DNA of 38,104 nucleotides, taken from the NCBI RefSeq assembly GCF_000002865.3, contig NW_001865054.1:10395-48498 (forward strand), given 5' to 3'. The first letter of the stretch is position 1, and the number at the start of each line of letters is the position of its first letter. Made by a program: the position numbers and the translations under genes. The notes beneath the pieces were generated by a model. The model saw nothing but the letters and a program-made list of their open reading frames with translations. It did no database searches and was not told where the DNA came from. Shown piece after piece: positions 1 through 11,018 of this stretch. The stretch comes from Monosiga brevicollis MX1 (lineage: Eukaryota; Opisthokonta; Choanoflagellata; Craspedida; Salpingoecidae).

Positions 1-1808
1 TTGAGCCTCAAGCGAAGTAAAGCAGGCACCTACGTTCTTGGCCACAATGGACATCACTTGGTCATCAACCACAAAGTCCCAGAGTCCATCCGAGGCAACC
101 ACTAGCCAAGTGGCTTCGCTGTGCTCCAAGCGATGGGGCTGCCAGTCATCAATACCAGCCCCATTGGGAGTGCAGATGACCACTGGTTTGCCGTCCGCCT
201 TGACATCGATATCACCAAATCTAGACAGAGACAATGCAACGCCACAAAATGATTCGTGGCAAACACGCGCAACAGAGCCGCCGAGGAGAGGGGGGTCTCG
301 CGGCCAGTGGAACGAGCTTGAAAGCACAGATCATTGGGAACAGTTGAGGTCATGAGCACTCACCCGCGGGAAGGGAAGAGGACACCGTACACACTGCCGT
401 CGGGTGCAATTTTGCCACCAGCCGCCAATATCCGTTTGCGCTCCGACTTGAGATTCGTGCCATGTCGTTCATTGAGCTCGACTGGGTTGACACCATGTGT
501 CTCATTGATCTGGAAAAGTAAGGCCTTGGAATCACCGGCATTGCCACAGTACACCTGGGAGACACCAGACCAGCGAGGTGGGCAGACATTGGAACGAATC
601 GTGAGTCGGGAGAACTTGTACTCGTTACAAAGCCTCAGCTGAGCGCACGCATTCTTGGCGTGACGCACCTGACTGCCTTTGACCACCACCGCAGTGCTGC
701 AGGAGCCTGCCGTGTCGTTGGCGCTTTTGGCACGCTCGCACCACTTGTTCTCCGTCACCTTGAAGCTGAATATGCGATCGGGGCCAGAATGCATGAGGCT
801 CGAGGTTGGTGTTTGAACTATTCAGACTGCGAGAAGCCTCGACAAGATCAGGGCGATGCACCTGTGATGAAGCGCAGTGCCAACATTTTTGTGGTAGTTG
901 GCCTGATACATGAGCTGGCCCAGCTCTTTGTAGAGATTCTTGCAAGCAAACTATGGAGCAATGTATTCCAAAGCAGACACATGAAGGGATGGTCGTGACC
1001 TTTTTATTGAATGTCGGCTAGATATGCGAGGGACGAAAGCAACGCACATCTGAGCAAGTTTTGCCACCGTGGCCATCGAAAACCGTGAACACGGCAAGAC
1101 GTCGATCGGAGGTACCAACATACTGCGAAAACGCCATCAAATGTCAGTTTTATGCCGCAGGTCCATCCGCCTGCACGAGTTGAACTACATAAGAGAACAG
1201 GAATGCGGCACAAACCTTGGCCTCCTCTTGGGGAGCGTCCGTAAAGAGGTCGAGGATGACATTGCAGCGATCCTCGTTGTCGGGGTGATTGAAACCCAAG
1301 TCCGTGGCATGGCCCACAACCATCTCTGGGAAAATCTGAAGTATCGACACCAGTGAATGAGACAGTATGGCGGATCCCAAGCGGCCCAATCAAGGCGAGG
1401 ACCCAAACAGCCTTGTTCGGCAAATCCGGGCGGCGTGGGGCCTACATCGTTTGCATCTTCGCTCTCGCCGGCTTCAGCGTGGAAGTTTGATGCAGAGGTG
1501 TTGCGCTTGAAACTGAAGACTCGACGCATCACACCTTTCTTCTTGGTGGGCTTGCGGGACTAGGTGCGAGCACAGGGCCAAGAGTGAGGAAGTTTCTGAT
1601 TGGTTCAAGGGCGCATCAACAAGGCGGCTCGACTCAGACGCTTGCCCGAACTTGATAAACAGCAGTGAACCCGTGCCAAGAGCGAAGATCATACCAGGGA
1701 AGTTTGGGTGATAGTGTCATTGTCATCGATGTTATCTGAAGCTGCATTGGCCGCAGCCGCTGCCTCGGCAGCCCGCAGGCCCTTTTTGGTGCTGCGCCGG
1801 CGAAACAT
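1..1808 (-). CDS. PP2C-family (PPM) protein serine/threonine phosphatase, 3' end cut by window edge
   Basis: Metal-dependent Ser/Thr phosphatase. Inferred exons: 1808-1695, 1559-1446, 1335-1216, 1122-1048, 938-862, 798-669, 554-364 and 220 to about 34 or beyond. All have GT-AG borders and compatible phases. Family motifs appear in order: GFNHPDNEDR (Asp/Glu of the first metal-site strand), VFDGHGG (residues about 131-136, the metal-binding Asp), GSCSTAVVV (the GSTA strand), YCGNAGDSKA, the ERKRILAAGG segment, SRGFGD and ASDGLWD. The start is the ATG at 1808, giving a basic N-terminus (MFRRRSTKKG) followed by an Ala-rich and then acidic stretch with no signal peptide, so a cytosolic or nuclear enzyme is likely. 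The last Asp motif of the family would lie beyond the left edge. A possible donor at 33-32 (GTAGGT) may end the last visible exon, but the frame also stays open to base 1. Exon 6 (C at 798) has the weakest acceptor. Confidence 0.88.
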
Positions 1809-2766
1809 GATGGGCCGTGCTGGGCGGCGACAAGAAGCGTCCGACGGGCAAGCAATTTGCAAAGACAAACACGGATGAACTTGGGCTGCTTGCTCTGGGT
1901 GGGTACAATGCGAAGAAATCCAAGGTCATGAGGATAGCACAAGAAGAAAGGACCAGCCGGCTTTGATAATGAGCGAGCACGAGCGCGTGCAATAAAGGAG
2001 AAGCGTGCGCGCAGGCGTCGCTGGCAGGCGGCTGTCCTACCTGTCAGCGGCGGCCACAGATGAGCAGCACGCGCCTTGAACCAAGCTGAGGTACACTCAC
2101 CCCACAAGCCTGCAGCGAGCAAAACTGTTTTCTCCACTGCTCAACCCGCCAAGCGCGCCGACAGGGATCGATGACCACAAGACGACGATCGGTGTCCAAG
2201 CGCGCGCGAGCCAGAGCCAGCGCGAGACTGCCACACCAACAGAAAAAAAATTTGAAAGGAACAACTGCAACTTCTATCCTGATAGCGACGAAAACTTCAG
2301 GTCGGTGCAAAGGGCAAGTTAAGCATATTTATTACCACATCGACGATAACCGTACCAACTGCGACATCACACCATGTCCTGAGCGCGCTGCTTAGTGATT
2401 CTATGAAGGCGTTGGAGTAAGGGGCGTTTCTGCTTGGCTGCACTTTCTTATTTATCAGCTACATTAAGTTACTTAGTTCACCTTATGTAATAGTATTTTA
2501 CTCAAAATTTTACTTCAAACTCGCTTTGGACAAGGGCAGGAACACTTGGTAACCAAGTCGACCCGGCAGCCCGCGAGAGCAGTGAGTCAATTTTCCTTGC
2601 ATTGTGGTAAACTGTAGTTTGCCACATTTAGATAGAACTTTGAAAGGAAACGGCGCTGGCGCGAAGTTGCCTCGACCCTCGTCCACGTCCCTCCTCGCCT
2701 GACTTTGCCTCCTTTTTATCCCGTCTTTGTTGACACCCTCGCTCGAGCAGAGCGGCTGGGGAGGAG
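1809..2766. other. Divergent intergenic region between the phosphatase and an orphan gene
   Basis: This stretch separates the start of a minus-strand gene from the start of a plus-strand gene, so it should hold both promoters. Open frames here are short and match no family I know. The stretch around 2430-2520 is AT-rich and the part near 1950-2230 is GC-rich with alternating CG steps. I see no convincing TATA box or other named element. Confidence 0.5.
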
Positions 2767-3231
2767 ATGGATCACGATAGAGGGGGTGGTTCACCACCGC
2801 CAGCCAAGCGTGGTCGGCCAACTCAATCAAAGAAAATATCGGTGCAGATTCTCACCAAAGCCTTTGGCTCCACCAACGTGAAGAGACACCTCAACGCCAT
2901 TTATGCCCAGGCCACAGCTCAAGCCTTTCCGGGCGGGACAAGCTCACCCGACGTTCAAGCCTTGGCCAAACGCATGATGCTCGCCATGATGGCCAGCGAG
3001 ATTGATCAACCTGATTGCCTCGAGCGTACCCTGGATAAAATGGCGCGTCTCTCGAGCATAGATCGGACAGAGTTGCGCACATGGATCCTACCGCTTTGGC
3101 ATGAGATTGCCGGTGATCCCGAACCTGAACCTGAGCCCAACCCGTCAGCCCCGCTAGCCACAGAGGCTGAGACTTATCATGATGTGGCACCTGCGCATCA
3201 GGGTGCAAGCCCTGCCCCTGAACATTCCTAA
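2767..3231 (+). CDS. Single-exon orphan protein with an AT-hook-like basic N-terminus
   Basis: I do not recognise this 154-residue protein. It begins with a glycine- and proline-rich stretch and a basic segment, PPPAKRGRPTQSKK, which contains the R-G-R-P core typical of AT-hook minor-groove binders and could also act as a nuclear localisation signal. Residues about 20-115 look helical and globular (FGSTNVKRHLNAIYAQAT, a Met-rich ALAKRMMLAMMASEID helix, then an ELRTWILPLWHEIAG segment). The C-terminus is Pro/Glu/Ala-rich and disordered. The coding sense is supported by amino-acid composition and by the lack of a good competing frame. It has no intron, unlike every other complete gene here. It starts in GGAGATGG context and ends with TAA. 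A role in DNA binding is only inference. Confidence 0.6.
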   Translation: MDHDRGGGSPPPAKRGRPTQSKKISVQILTKAFGSTNVKRHLNAIYAQATAQAFPGGTSSPDVQALAKRMMLAMMASEIDQPDCLERTLDKMARLSSIDRTELRTWILPLWHEIAGDPEPEPEPNPSAPLATEAETYHDVAPAHQGASPAPEHS

Positions 3232-3759
3232 AGCCTTCACCCGACTTATAATGCACGGGCCAACACACTGTCAAGCCGAGCTGCCCTGCCTCCTTTGTCT
3301 AGCGAGCGCTGAGCGCCCGTTGTACCAGCAATCACTTGTTCATGCCACTCATTCTGTATTTTTTTTTTTTAAGTCGAAGCTCTAAGCAGCTTGCGGAAAT
3401 TTACATGACATTGTTAAGAATTGACATGTTAAGCGACTGGTCATGACCACCTGCACCCGCAGCTGAATGGGTGGAGTCTTGCTCTCGAAGAAGAACCCAA
3501 AGCAGCCTTTTTGGCTCCATTAAAAAGGTAAATTGGAGAAGGAGAAAAACTCTGTAGCAAAATAAACTACAAGGGCATCAAGGCAAAAGCAGGACGCCCG
3601 CCTTGACCTTACAGAAGAGGCAGCATCGACAAACAAACGGCATAAAGAACAGAACGCATGGGGATTAACAGCAGAGACGGCCATGGCTGGCCAGCACCCG
3701 GTGCTGAATGAAAATGGAGCAAGGACAACAGACAAAAACCGCGAGCCAGCAACGCCAGC
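3232..3759. other. Convergent 3' intergenic region
   Basis: This gap lies between the stop of the plus-strand orphan gene and the stop of the minus-strand Mo25 gene, so it should carry both 3' UTRs. It includes a T-run at about 3360-3370. I see no other gene. Confidence 0.5.
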
Positions 3760-5403
3760 CTACAGCTCGCGAATCTGCTTCATCAGGTATTCCTTCTCAT
3801 CCACAAACTGCTCGTCCTCGGCACGATCGTTATGGAAATCAGCCAAGAATTCCAGCAAGGCCTCGCGATTCCGTTGCAGGATGCTCAAGATTTCCGGCTC
3901 CTTGTTCGGGTTGGCCACAAACACCTTGAACACGTGGAAGGCCTCAAACTGAATGTTGCGGCTCTTGTCGCCCAGCAGTGTCATCATCAGCTTCAGATTG
4001 TTCTTGTTGCTAATGTACTTGGTCATGGTCGTAAAGTTGGCGCGGTCCAGGAGCAGCTCACCCAAGAGCTTCAGGCTCTGGCGCTTGGTCACGTAGTTTT
4101 CCGACTTGAGCAGTGTATCATAATGCTCCATGAACTTGTCATAGTTGCTCTCCAAGAAGGTCGCCGCCAAAACCTTGTGCTTGGTCATCAAATCCTATCC
4201 CCACCAAAGGTGACCACAGAGAGAATAGTGAATGGCTGGAACAGGGCAAATCCTGTGCCTGAGGCGAGATGCGAGCTGCACCTCGGGTCAAGAATTGCAA
4301 GGATTGCGAGTCCTTGTCCGTGTGAATACTGCCGTACCTTGAACGAGGAGAAGGCGTCTGACGCCAGATCGAACTGGCTCAGCTGCACATGCTCGAAAAA
4401 CTTGTAAAAGAGCTCATCGGAATGCATGATGATCTTGGCCAGGGGCTCAAACTTGATGCACTCGCGCAGCATCATACCCGTGCTGAGGGCAATGGCAGGG
4501 TCTTCATAGCCCTGGCAGAGCTTCGTCAGAATCTCAGGCTTGACAGTGCAGATATAGTCCACCGTCGGGGTGCGGTCCCCAATCTCACGCTTCAGCAAGC
4601 GGTTGAAGATCTGGACCACGTCCTTCTTGCCCTATCATATTCATGCCCACAGGTAGCAAACAAGACCAATGTCAAACTCAAAAATGGAAGCCAACACGTC
4701 CATAGCAAGACCGCCCAAGGCGTGAAGGAGCCCAATGGTGATGAAGAGGAAGACTTGGGACCTACCTCAAAATCCATCTGATTGAGGTTGAGAATAAACT
4801 CAAAGAGAGCATGATTGGCTTCAACTGCTGCGGCCAGCTGGGCGCAGGCCTCGGTTGATGCAGCTCCTCCATCTAGCATGGTCACCAGCCCGAAAAACAT
4901 CATGACCAAATAGAGCACCGCCAGTGCCAATGGCAATCGACATGAATGGATGAGTTATGGAGAAATTTACGCCTACACCAGCGAGAAAACCCCCTTGCAT
5001 ACTCGCGTGGTAACGCACCAGCACCAAACAAAATCAGCTTCATCTGCTGCAGTTGCTTATCAAATTCTTCCTGGCGCTGTTGCAAGGCGAAAAAGAGGAA
5101 AAAGAGAAGATGAGATTGAGTGAGGTGGCGAGGAAATGGGGCATGACCGTCTGAGCTGCACCTAGCCTAGTCCAAGCCAGGGTGGACGCATGATCAAGAG
5201 CAAGCGAACCTTCTTGTTGCCTTCTTGCTTGTCGACGAGCTCAATCGCCTTTTTGACGAGGTCTGCGGCCTTGGGCTACGGCAAGATTCAATACAATAAT
5301 ACGCGATAATGGCCGAGGATAGGGCAAGCCACGAACCCAAGACGCGCTCCTGTCAAACTCTGCTCAACTAAGCATCCCAAAAAAAAAAAGCTCAACATAC
5401 CAT
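3760..5403 (-). CDS. CAB39: Mo25/CAB39 scaffold protein (LKB1-STRAD partner)
   Basis: Mo25 is an armadillo-like helical scaffold that stabilises the LKB1-STRAD kinase complex and activates GCK/STE20 kinases. Exons: 5403-5401 (ATG only), 5275-5210, 5076-5019, 4872-4766, 4631-4338 and 4194-3760. The total is 963 nt, or 320 aa, slightly shorter than the usual 340. Diagnostic segments are MKLILFGA near the N-terminus, [98 protein letters not shown] and [19 protein letters not shown], all near-invariant in the family. The final exon carries the most conserved C-terminal third. The first exon supplies only the start codon: the intron donor GTATGT follows the ATG directly. The context around it is GCCACCATGG. 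The identification is very secure. Only the short N-terminal exons depend on splice inference. Confidence 0.95.
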
Positions 5404-6278
<875 letters not shown>

Positions 6279-7621
6279 TCAGACAGAAATTTGCTTGTAG
6301 CATCCAAGCGAACATATGGGCGCTTGAGTTTCACGATGCCGATAGCGGGAAGATTGACCACACACGGAGCAGGCTGGTGCACTCGTTCGACGCTCTCTAC
6401 CCGTAGCACAGCAGCAGCAATGGGTATGGGGGTGCCCATATCCACAGCGGTATTGATGAACAGACTTGTTGCATGACATCACTCTGGGGAATCAGAAACA
6501 ACAAAGTCGGAAAAAAATAGAAATTACAAACAATACGAACCGTGGCGGCGGGAGTGCAGGAAAGGTCGCCTCGTCTTGATAGCTGATGGTCGTCCCCTCG
6601 GCTCGGCTCACCATGCGCGTATGCGGGCCAATCACTTGCCGTGCCTACGTGGCGATGCAAGACCAAACGGCGGCAGGGTGACTGCCCATACTGATACGTG
6701 TATGATTCCAAGGCGATTGGCAACGGCGCGTTTCGCACCTCTGTTTCTTGCTCGTCCATTACGGCGCGCGAGTGTTTCTGCTGCTTAAGTAGCTTCTCTA
6801 CGACGGCTCGCTTCTCTTCTTCGGCTCGTTGCGCCACCAGCTGCGTGCGACGACGGTTGGCAGCTTCCCGCAACAGCTGACGTCGCTCCTCTTCCTCACT
6901 TGACAGTGACTTGCTTTTCTCTACGCAAAAGTGGCCTCGTGAGGGTCAATCCAAGCCATATTCTGACTCATCTCTCTGGTCCTCTCCGAACATCGGTCAG
7001 CCATGAGCAAAAGTCGAAGCGTCCATTCACGCACTGTTCGGGATCTCAACCAGCTCCTCTGTGAACGGATCCTCCTCCTTCAACAGCGCCCGCTGCAAAC
7101 ACACGCACGGTGAGCGGGCTTTTAACGTGAGGCACGCTGGGTACCATCATAATAGCACCATCCAGGCTATCGTGCGCACCCGGCCCCCTCACCTGCCGCG
7201 ACGTTAGATTGGCATCTGTGGCACGAGGTAGCTCGCCGTTCTCGTCAAGCTCACCGGCCTCGAGCGCAGCCGACCATGCGTCCAGTGGATCCTCGCCGCC
7301 GTCTTCCTCTCCATCGTCCTCGTCCTCGCCCTCATCCTCATCTTCATCCTCGTCTTCATCCTCATCCCCTTCGTCGTCCACCTCATTTTCCTCAACCTCG
7401 TCGTTTCCCTCCTCCTGGCTCAGATCATCACTCTCCTCAACCTCCACGTTGCCTGATCAAGCAGCCAGCCAAGGTCAGCTCGGTTTCCGTGGCTTACACG
7501 TACGCTAGCGGCGCCGCTTACCCATTTCCACGTTTTCCTCAACCTCCTCGTCCTCTTGACTTGAAGCTGGAACGGCTTGTGTGGCTGCCGCACCACTCCG
7601 CCTTGAACGTCGCGGCGGCAT
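6279..7621 (-). CDS. INO80B: INO80 complex subunit B / Ies2-like protein (PAPA-1 domain plus HIT zinc finger)
   Basis: Subunit of the INO80 chromatin remodeller. Inferred exons: 7621-7522, 7452-7193, 7092-7035, 6920-6739, 6644-6541 and 6396-6279. The total is 822 nt, or 273 aa, and all phases match. Order of features: basic start (MPPRRSRRSG); a long Asp/Glu run (about residues 35-85) typical of chromatin proteins; GELDENGELP...LTSRQRALLKEEDPF leading into the PAPA-1-type region; a charged helix with REAANRRRTQLVAQRAEEEK and VVEKLLKQQ; the segment RMVSRAEGTTISY; and a C-terminal HIT-type zinc finger, CSVCGQSSRYRHRETQ then CSLGCYKQ, ending at TGA. This domain order matches INO80B/Ies2 in animals and fungi. 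The acceptor of the last exon has two in-phase choices (6396 or 6488). I chose 6396 because the longer one adds a Cys/His-rich stretch unlike the family. Confidence 0.88.
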
Positions 7622-8231
7622 GAATCTTGTGACACAAGGCGAGCACACGCGCTCAAGTAATCGCCAACAGATTGATAAGGACGTGGAGCATAAAGAAACA
7701 AAAAAGGGAAAGAAGTCAGTTCTGGTTTTTTGTCTTCTTTTTGGGGTTTTTTGTTGTTGATTTCGTCATAATTTACTCGGTATATTTGGTAATTTTCTGA
7801 GGCGATAGAGCTTGTCCAGCCGTCCGTCGAAGTGCTACTGGGCCTGCACAGGGATGATAACAAACTAATCGGGTTGTTTGGAAAGCTGACCCAAAGTTTC
7901 AACCTTAAACGAGAGGGTTGGACATGAAAGAGAGAGTATAGTCTTGTTTTACGTTGCGAGCATCAATTGTGTGTCCAAAGCAGAAAGTTCTATTGTTCAT
8001 AGACACGGTTGAAGTGCACTCGGCATCTTCACGAGCGACGATGACAGTATCCCTGCCCCCTGCCCAGGACAACTACGTATCCCCTGCGCGCCGAAGACCC
8101 AGTCTTGTGGATGCCAGAGACGAGCTCAAGCAAAGGCCTCCAAACACGCTGCCACACACTGCTGATCTTAGCGTGGTCCCTGTAGCATTTTCCCACTACC
8201 AGTGTGCTGCTGCACGTCCCAGTTGCGCAGC
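7622..8231. other. Intergenic region between the INO80B-like gene start and the dehydrogenase stop
   Basis: This region should hold the INO80B-like promoter and the dehydrogenase 3' UTR. It has a T-rich stretch at about 7725-7765. No supported gene or repeat was seen. Confidence 0.5.
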
Positions 8232-10189
8232 TTAAAACTTGATCACGCCTCGATAGTGCATGTCACCATTGCGGACCTTGTCAAAGGCGTCGTTGATCTG
8301 TCCAGTGAAGCAAAAGGCATCCATGTTGGCGCGCGCATGGAGAAGCAGCAAGATGCTCGTGAGACAAAGGTTGGGCCCGCACTGGCAGCGCTTACGCGGA
8401 GAGGTTGCTAGTTTGCGCGACACACTCACTTTGTCAGTCTCAAATACTTCCACCTTGGCGCCAATGCCATGCAAAGCGGCGAATGACAACATCTCCTCGG
8501 TCGCCTTGCGTCCACCTGCACAAGAACCCACGATCTGATGGTGTACGTAGTTCAAAAAAAAAAAAAGGTCGAGGTTAGACTGTGCGTGACGCAAGGCGCG
8601 TCCTGATCTGAACAAGATTAGATCCCGTGTCAAAAACTCACGTTGAGTTGTTTGAACAACAACTCGCCAAAAATGGCAATCTTCGCTTCCTCCTGCACAG
8701 CACCGACAAAGCAGAGAGTGCCCCTACGATATCACGGCACAATGCGGTAAAAAATGAGGTCAGCTATAGCGCCCTGCACAGTAGACAGCTGATCAGGTAT
8801 CCTACTTGTGACGAAGCAGCTTCAAAAAGCCATTCCAGTCCAGAGGAACGTTGACTGTCACAATCAAAAGGCCCAATTGGTTCTCGAAGCGCTTCATCTC
8901 TTCCTTGTTTTCCGTGTTGACAAAATCGTGTGCACCCATGGCCAGCACCTCGTCGCGTTTCTCTGCAACAAACCACCACCCACACGAGGACCGACATCAC
9001 ATTAGAAACAGGGGTTCTCAAGTTTTTGAGCGCTCTTTCAGCTTGCAGACACTTCTGGTTGTATATGTGCGGCACGTACTCTCGGAGTGTGACAAGGCCA
9101 CAACGCGCGAGCCGCGCGCCCGGGCAAACTTGACAGCCATATGTCCGAGACCACCAACGCCCAGGACGCCAACGGCATCAGAGGGGGCCGAGAACTTGAT
9201 CAAGGGGCTGTACACTGTAACACCGCCACACATCTATGACAAAGAATCGACCATACAGAAAAGATGGCGGGCGCGTGAGATCCACTGACACAAGAAGCGG
9301 TAAAATACAACCACCGAACCGCGATCAAAGTAGCATGCACAACGCTGGGCGTTCAACTCACCAGGGGGCCGACGGTCTCAGAATCAAGGCCATCGGGGAT
9401 GGGAAAGACACCCGTCTTGTGCCCACGCCATTTGCTGGCCATGCCACCATTCTCCTGGCCAGCACATGTAGTTCGGCCGTTTTGGCACAGCTGTTCGTCA
9501 CCGTCCTTGCAAAAAGTGCAGTCTCCTGCGAGTGCGCCGCAAGTTGGTGAGTCATTGCCTTGCCGTATGTTCAGTGAGATGATCTGATCGCAACCGAATA
9601 GGTAAACCTACCACATGCCTGCTTCCACCAGCCGACGCCAACTCGCATGCCCGGCTTGAACTCGCTCTCGCGAATCGCCGAGCCTACCTGCGTCACTTTG
9701 CCAACGACCTCGTGTCCGGGGACCTGCAACACACGGACAACGGTGAGCGTTGGCGGGCCTCAGGTTGCTTCAGTTCGCCTTTTGTCAGGCATCAACCTGA
9801 CAGGGCTGGCCGGCTGGTCTTACCTTTGGGTACGCACACATTGAACCCCAGTCGCCGTCCACCAGGCTAATGTCAGAATGACAGACACCTAAAACGTCAC
9901 GCGAAACAGCGTCGCGGTCAGGTCGGTCCAGGGACAGTGTCCTCTTGGGCGGTGATGGGCGGCAGCATGCACAGCACGTACCGCAGTGGGTGACCTCGAC
10001 TTCAACATACTCGGGCTCAAGCGAGTCAAGTTCAAACTGCGAGCACATCACATGCAGCGTAAGGACAAGATGATTGGAAGCTCGTGCCTTTGAGGCTTGG
10101 TCAAATTTTCGTTGTACTGGTCACACCTCGAATTTCTCCAGGCGGCCCTTGGCCTCCTTGGCGGCGTATCCAACAGTTTTTTCTGCCAT
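8232..10189 (-). CDS. Zinc-dependent medium-chain alcohol dehydrogenase (cinnamyl-alcohol/YahK-like)
   Basis: NAD(P)H-dependent alcohol/aldehyde oxidoreductase, probably cytosolic. Ten exons: 10189-10127, 10036-9982, 9888-9824, 9723-9612, 9525-9362, 9233-9080, 8962-8806, 8723-8642, 8534-8430 and 8297-8232. The total is 1023 nt, or 340 aa, the normal length for this class. Catalytic zinc ligands are seen as CGVCHSD (Cys39), GHE (His65-Glu66) and MCGG (Cys155). Structural zinc cysteines are at about 98, 101, 104 and 112 (CGDCTFC...LC). The Rossmann motif is GVLGVGGLGH (about 175-184). GTLCFVGAV and IVGSCAGGRKATEEML are the usual late strands, and the end HYRGVIKF matches the family's HYR terminus. 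Substrate cannot be told from sequence. The family is widespread in bacteria, plants and fungi and less usual in animals, so an ancient transfer is possible. The ten-exon structure shows it is a resident eukaryotic gene. Confidence 0.93.
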
Positions 10190-10593
10190 GGTGGGTCGGT
10201 CAGTGCACGGGAATGCAAGACAAGGTGTAGTGAAATGTTCAAAGATGTGTGTCGACGTATCAACGAGTAAAATGCTACTGCCGCGCGCGTTGTGCCAGCT
10301 TCTCACCCGCCTCTTTCCTGCTGAGTTGAAGGCTCCGAGGTGCTGGCACATGCCAAGCGAGACGCCCGATCACTTATCGTGTCTCGTTTCTCCTCACGTT
10401 GCACCTCTTCTGTAGCCCATCACGGCTTGTCAAAGAATACATGACGGATTGTGCACGACTGCACAAGCGCTACATGTCTGAAGGGCTCCAAGTGCTTCAA
10501 AGCCTCCAACACAGGTCAAATCGTGAGCAACGAAGAAGTAAACACACAAAGTGTATGACATCTTTTTTGGACATACTTTTTTTTGGTTGCATT

Positions 10594-10635
<42 letters not shown>

Positions 10636-11018
10636 ACATTGATCGCCTGCTGGAGCCGCGACGTGTGTGTCATGCGTGCACGTACTTGCGCTGAACGATC
10701 GTGATACTCGGCGTCATTATGATGGAGAGGCTGGCAGCTGTTTCAGCTTACCAGTTTTTTTTTTTCTCGGCCTCGTGTGGGTTATCTTCACAAACTCACT
10801 CCTCTCTATCATTTCATCGTTTGATCATCAATTCTTCATTCACATGCCGTGGCAATACAATACATGGGCATGCTCCAGGTGGTGGTTGGTTATTTCACAT
10901 AAATCCGACCGCAAATAAGAAACAAGGTGATCCCAGCAGCCTGCCCATTCTTTACATACACACTGGACACTAAAATCCAAGGCTTTCTTCTTGACAAAGT
11001 TGCTGAGAACAAGCTGCT
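10190..11018. other. Intergenic region between the dehydrogenase and copy A
   Basis: This region holds the dehydrogenase promoter and the 3' UTR of copy A. It includes the GT microsatellite listed separately and T-runs near 10577 and 10755. No supported gene was seen. Confidence 0.5.
10595..10634. repeat. (GT)n microsatellite
   Basis: About 20 uninterrupted GT units in the gap between the dehydrogenase start and the copy A stop. Confidence 0.95.

Noticed and set aside
1634-2310. Arg/Ala-rich minus-strand frames upstream of the phosphatase
   Set aside because: The phosphatase exon chain starts at ATG 1808 in a different frame with good splice sites, and these frames match nothing known.
6396-6488. 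Longer last exon of the INO80B-like gene using the acceptor just before 6488
   Set aside because: It is in phase but adds a Cys/His-rich stretch unlike the family, while the acceptor before 6396 joins directly to the HIT finger.
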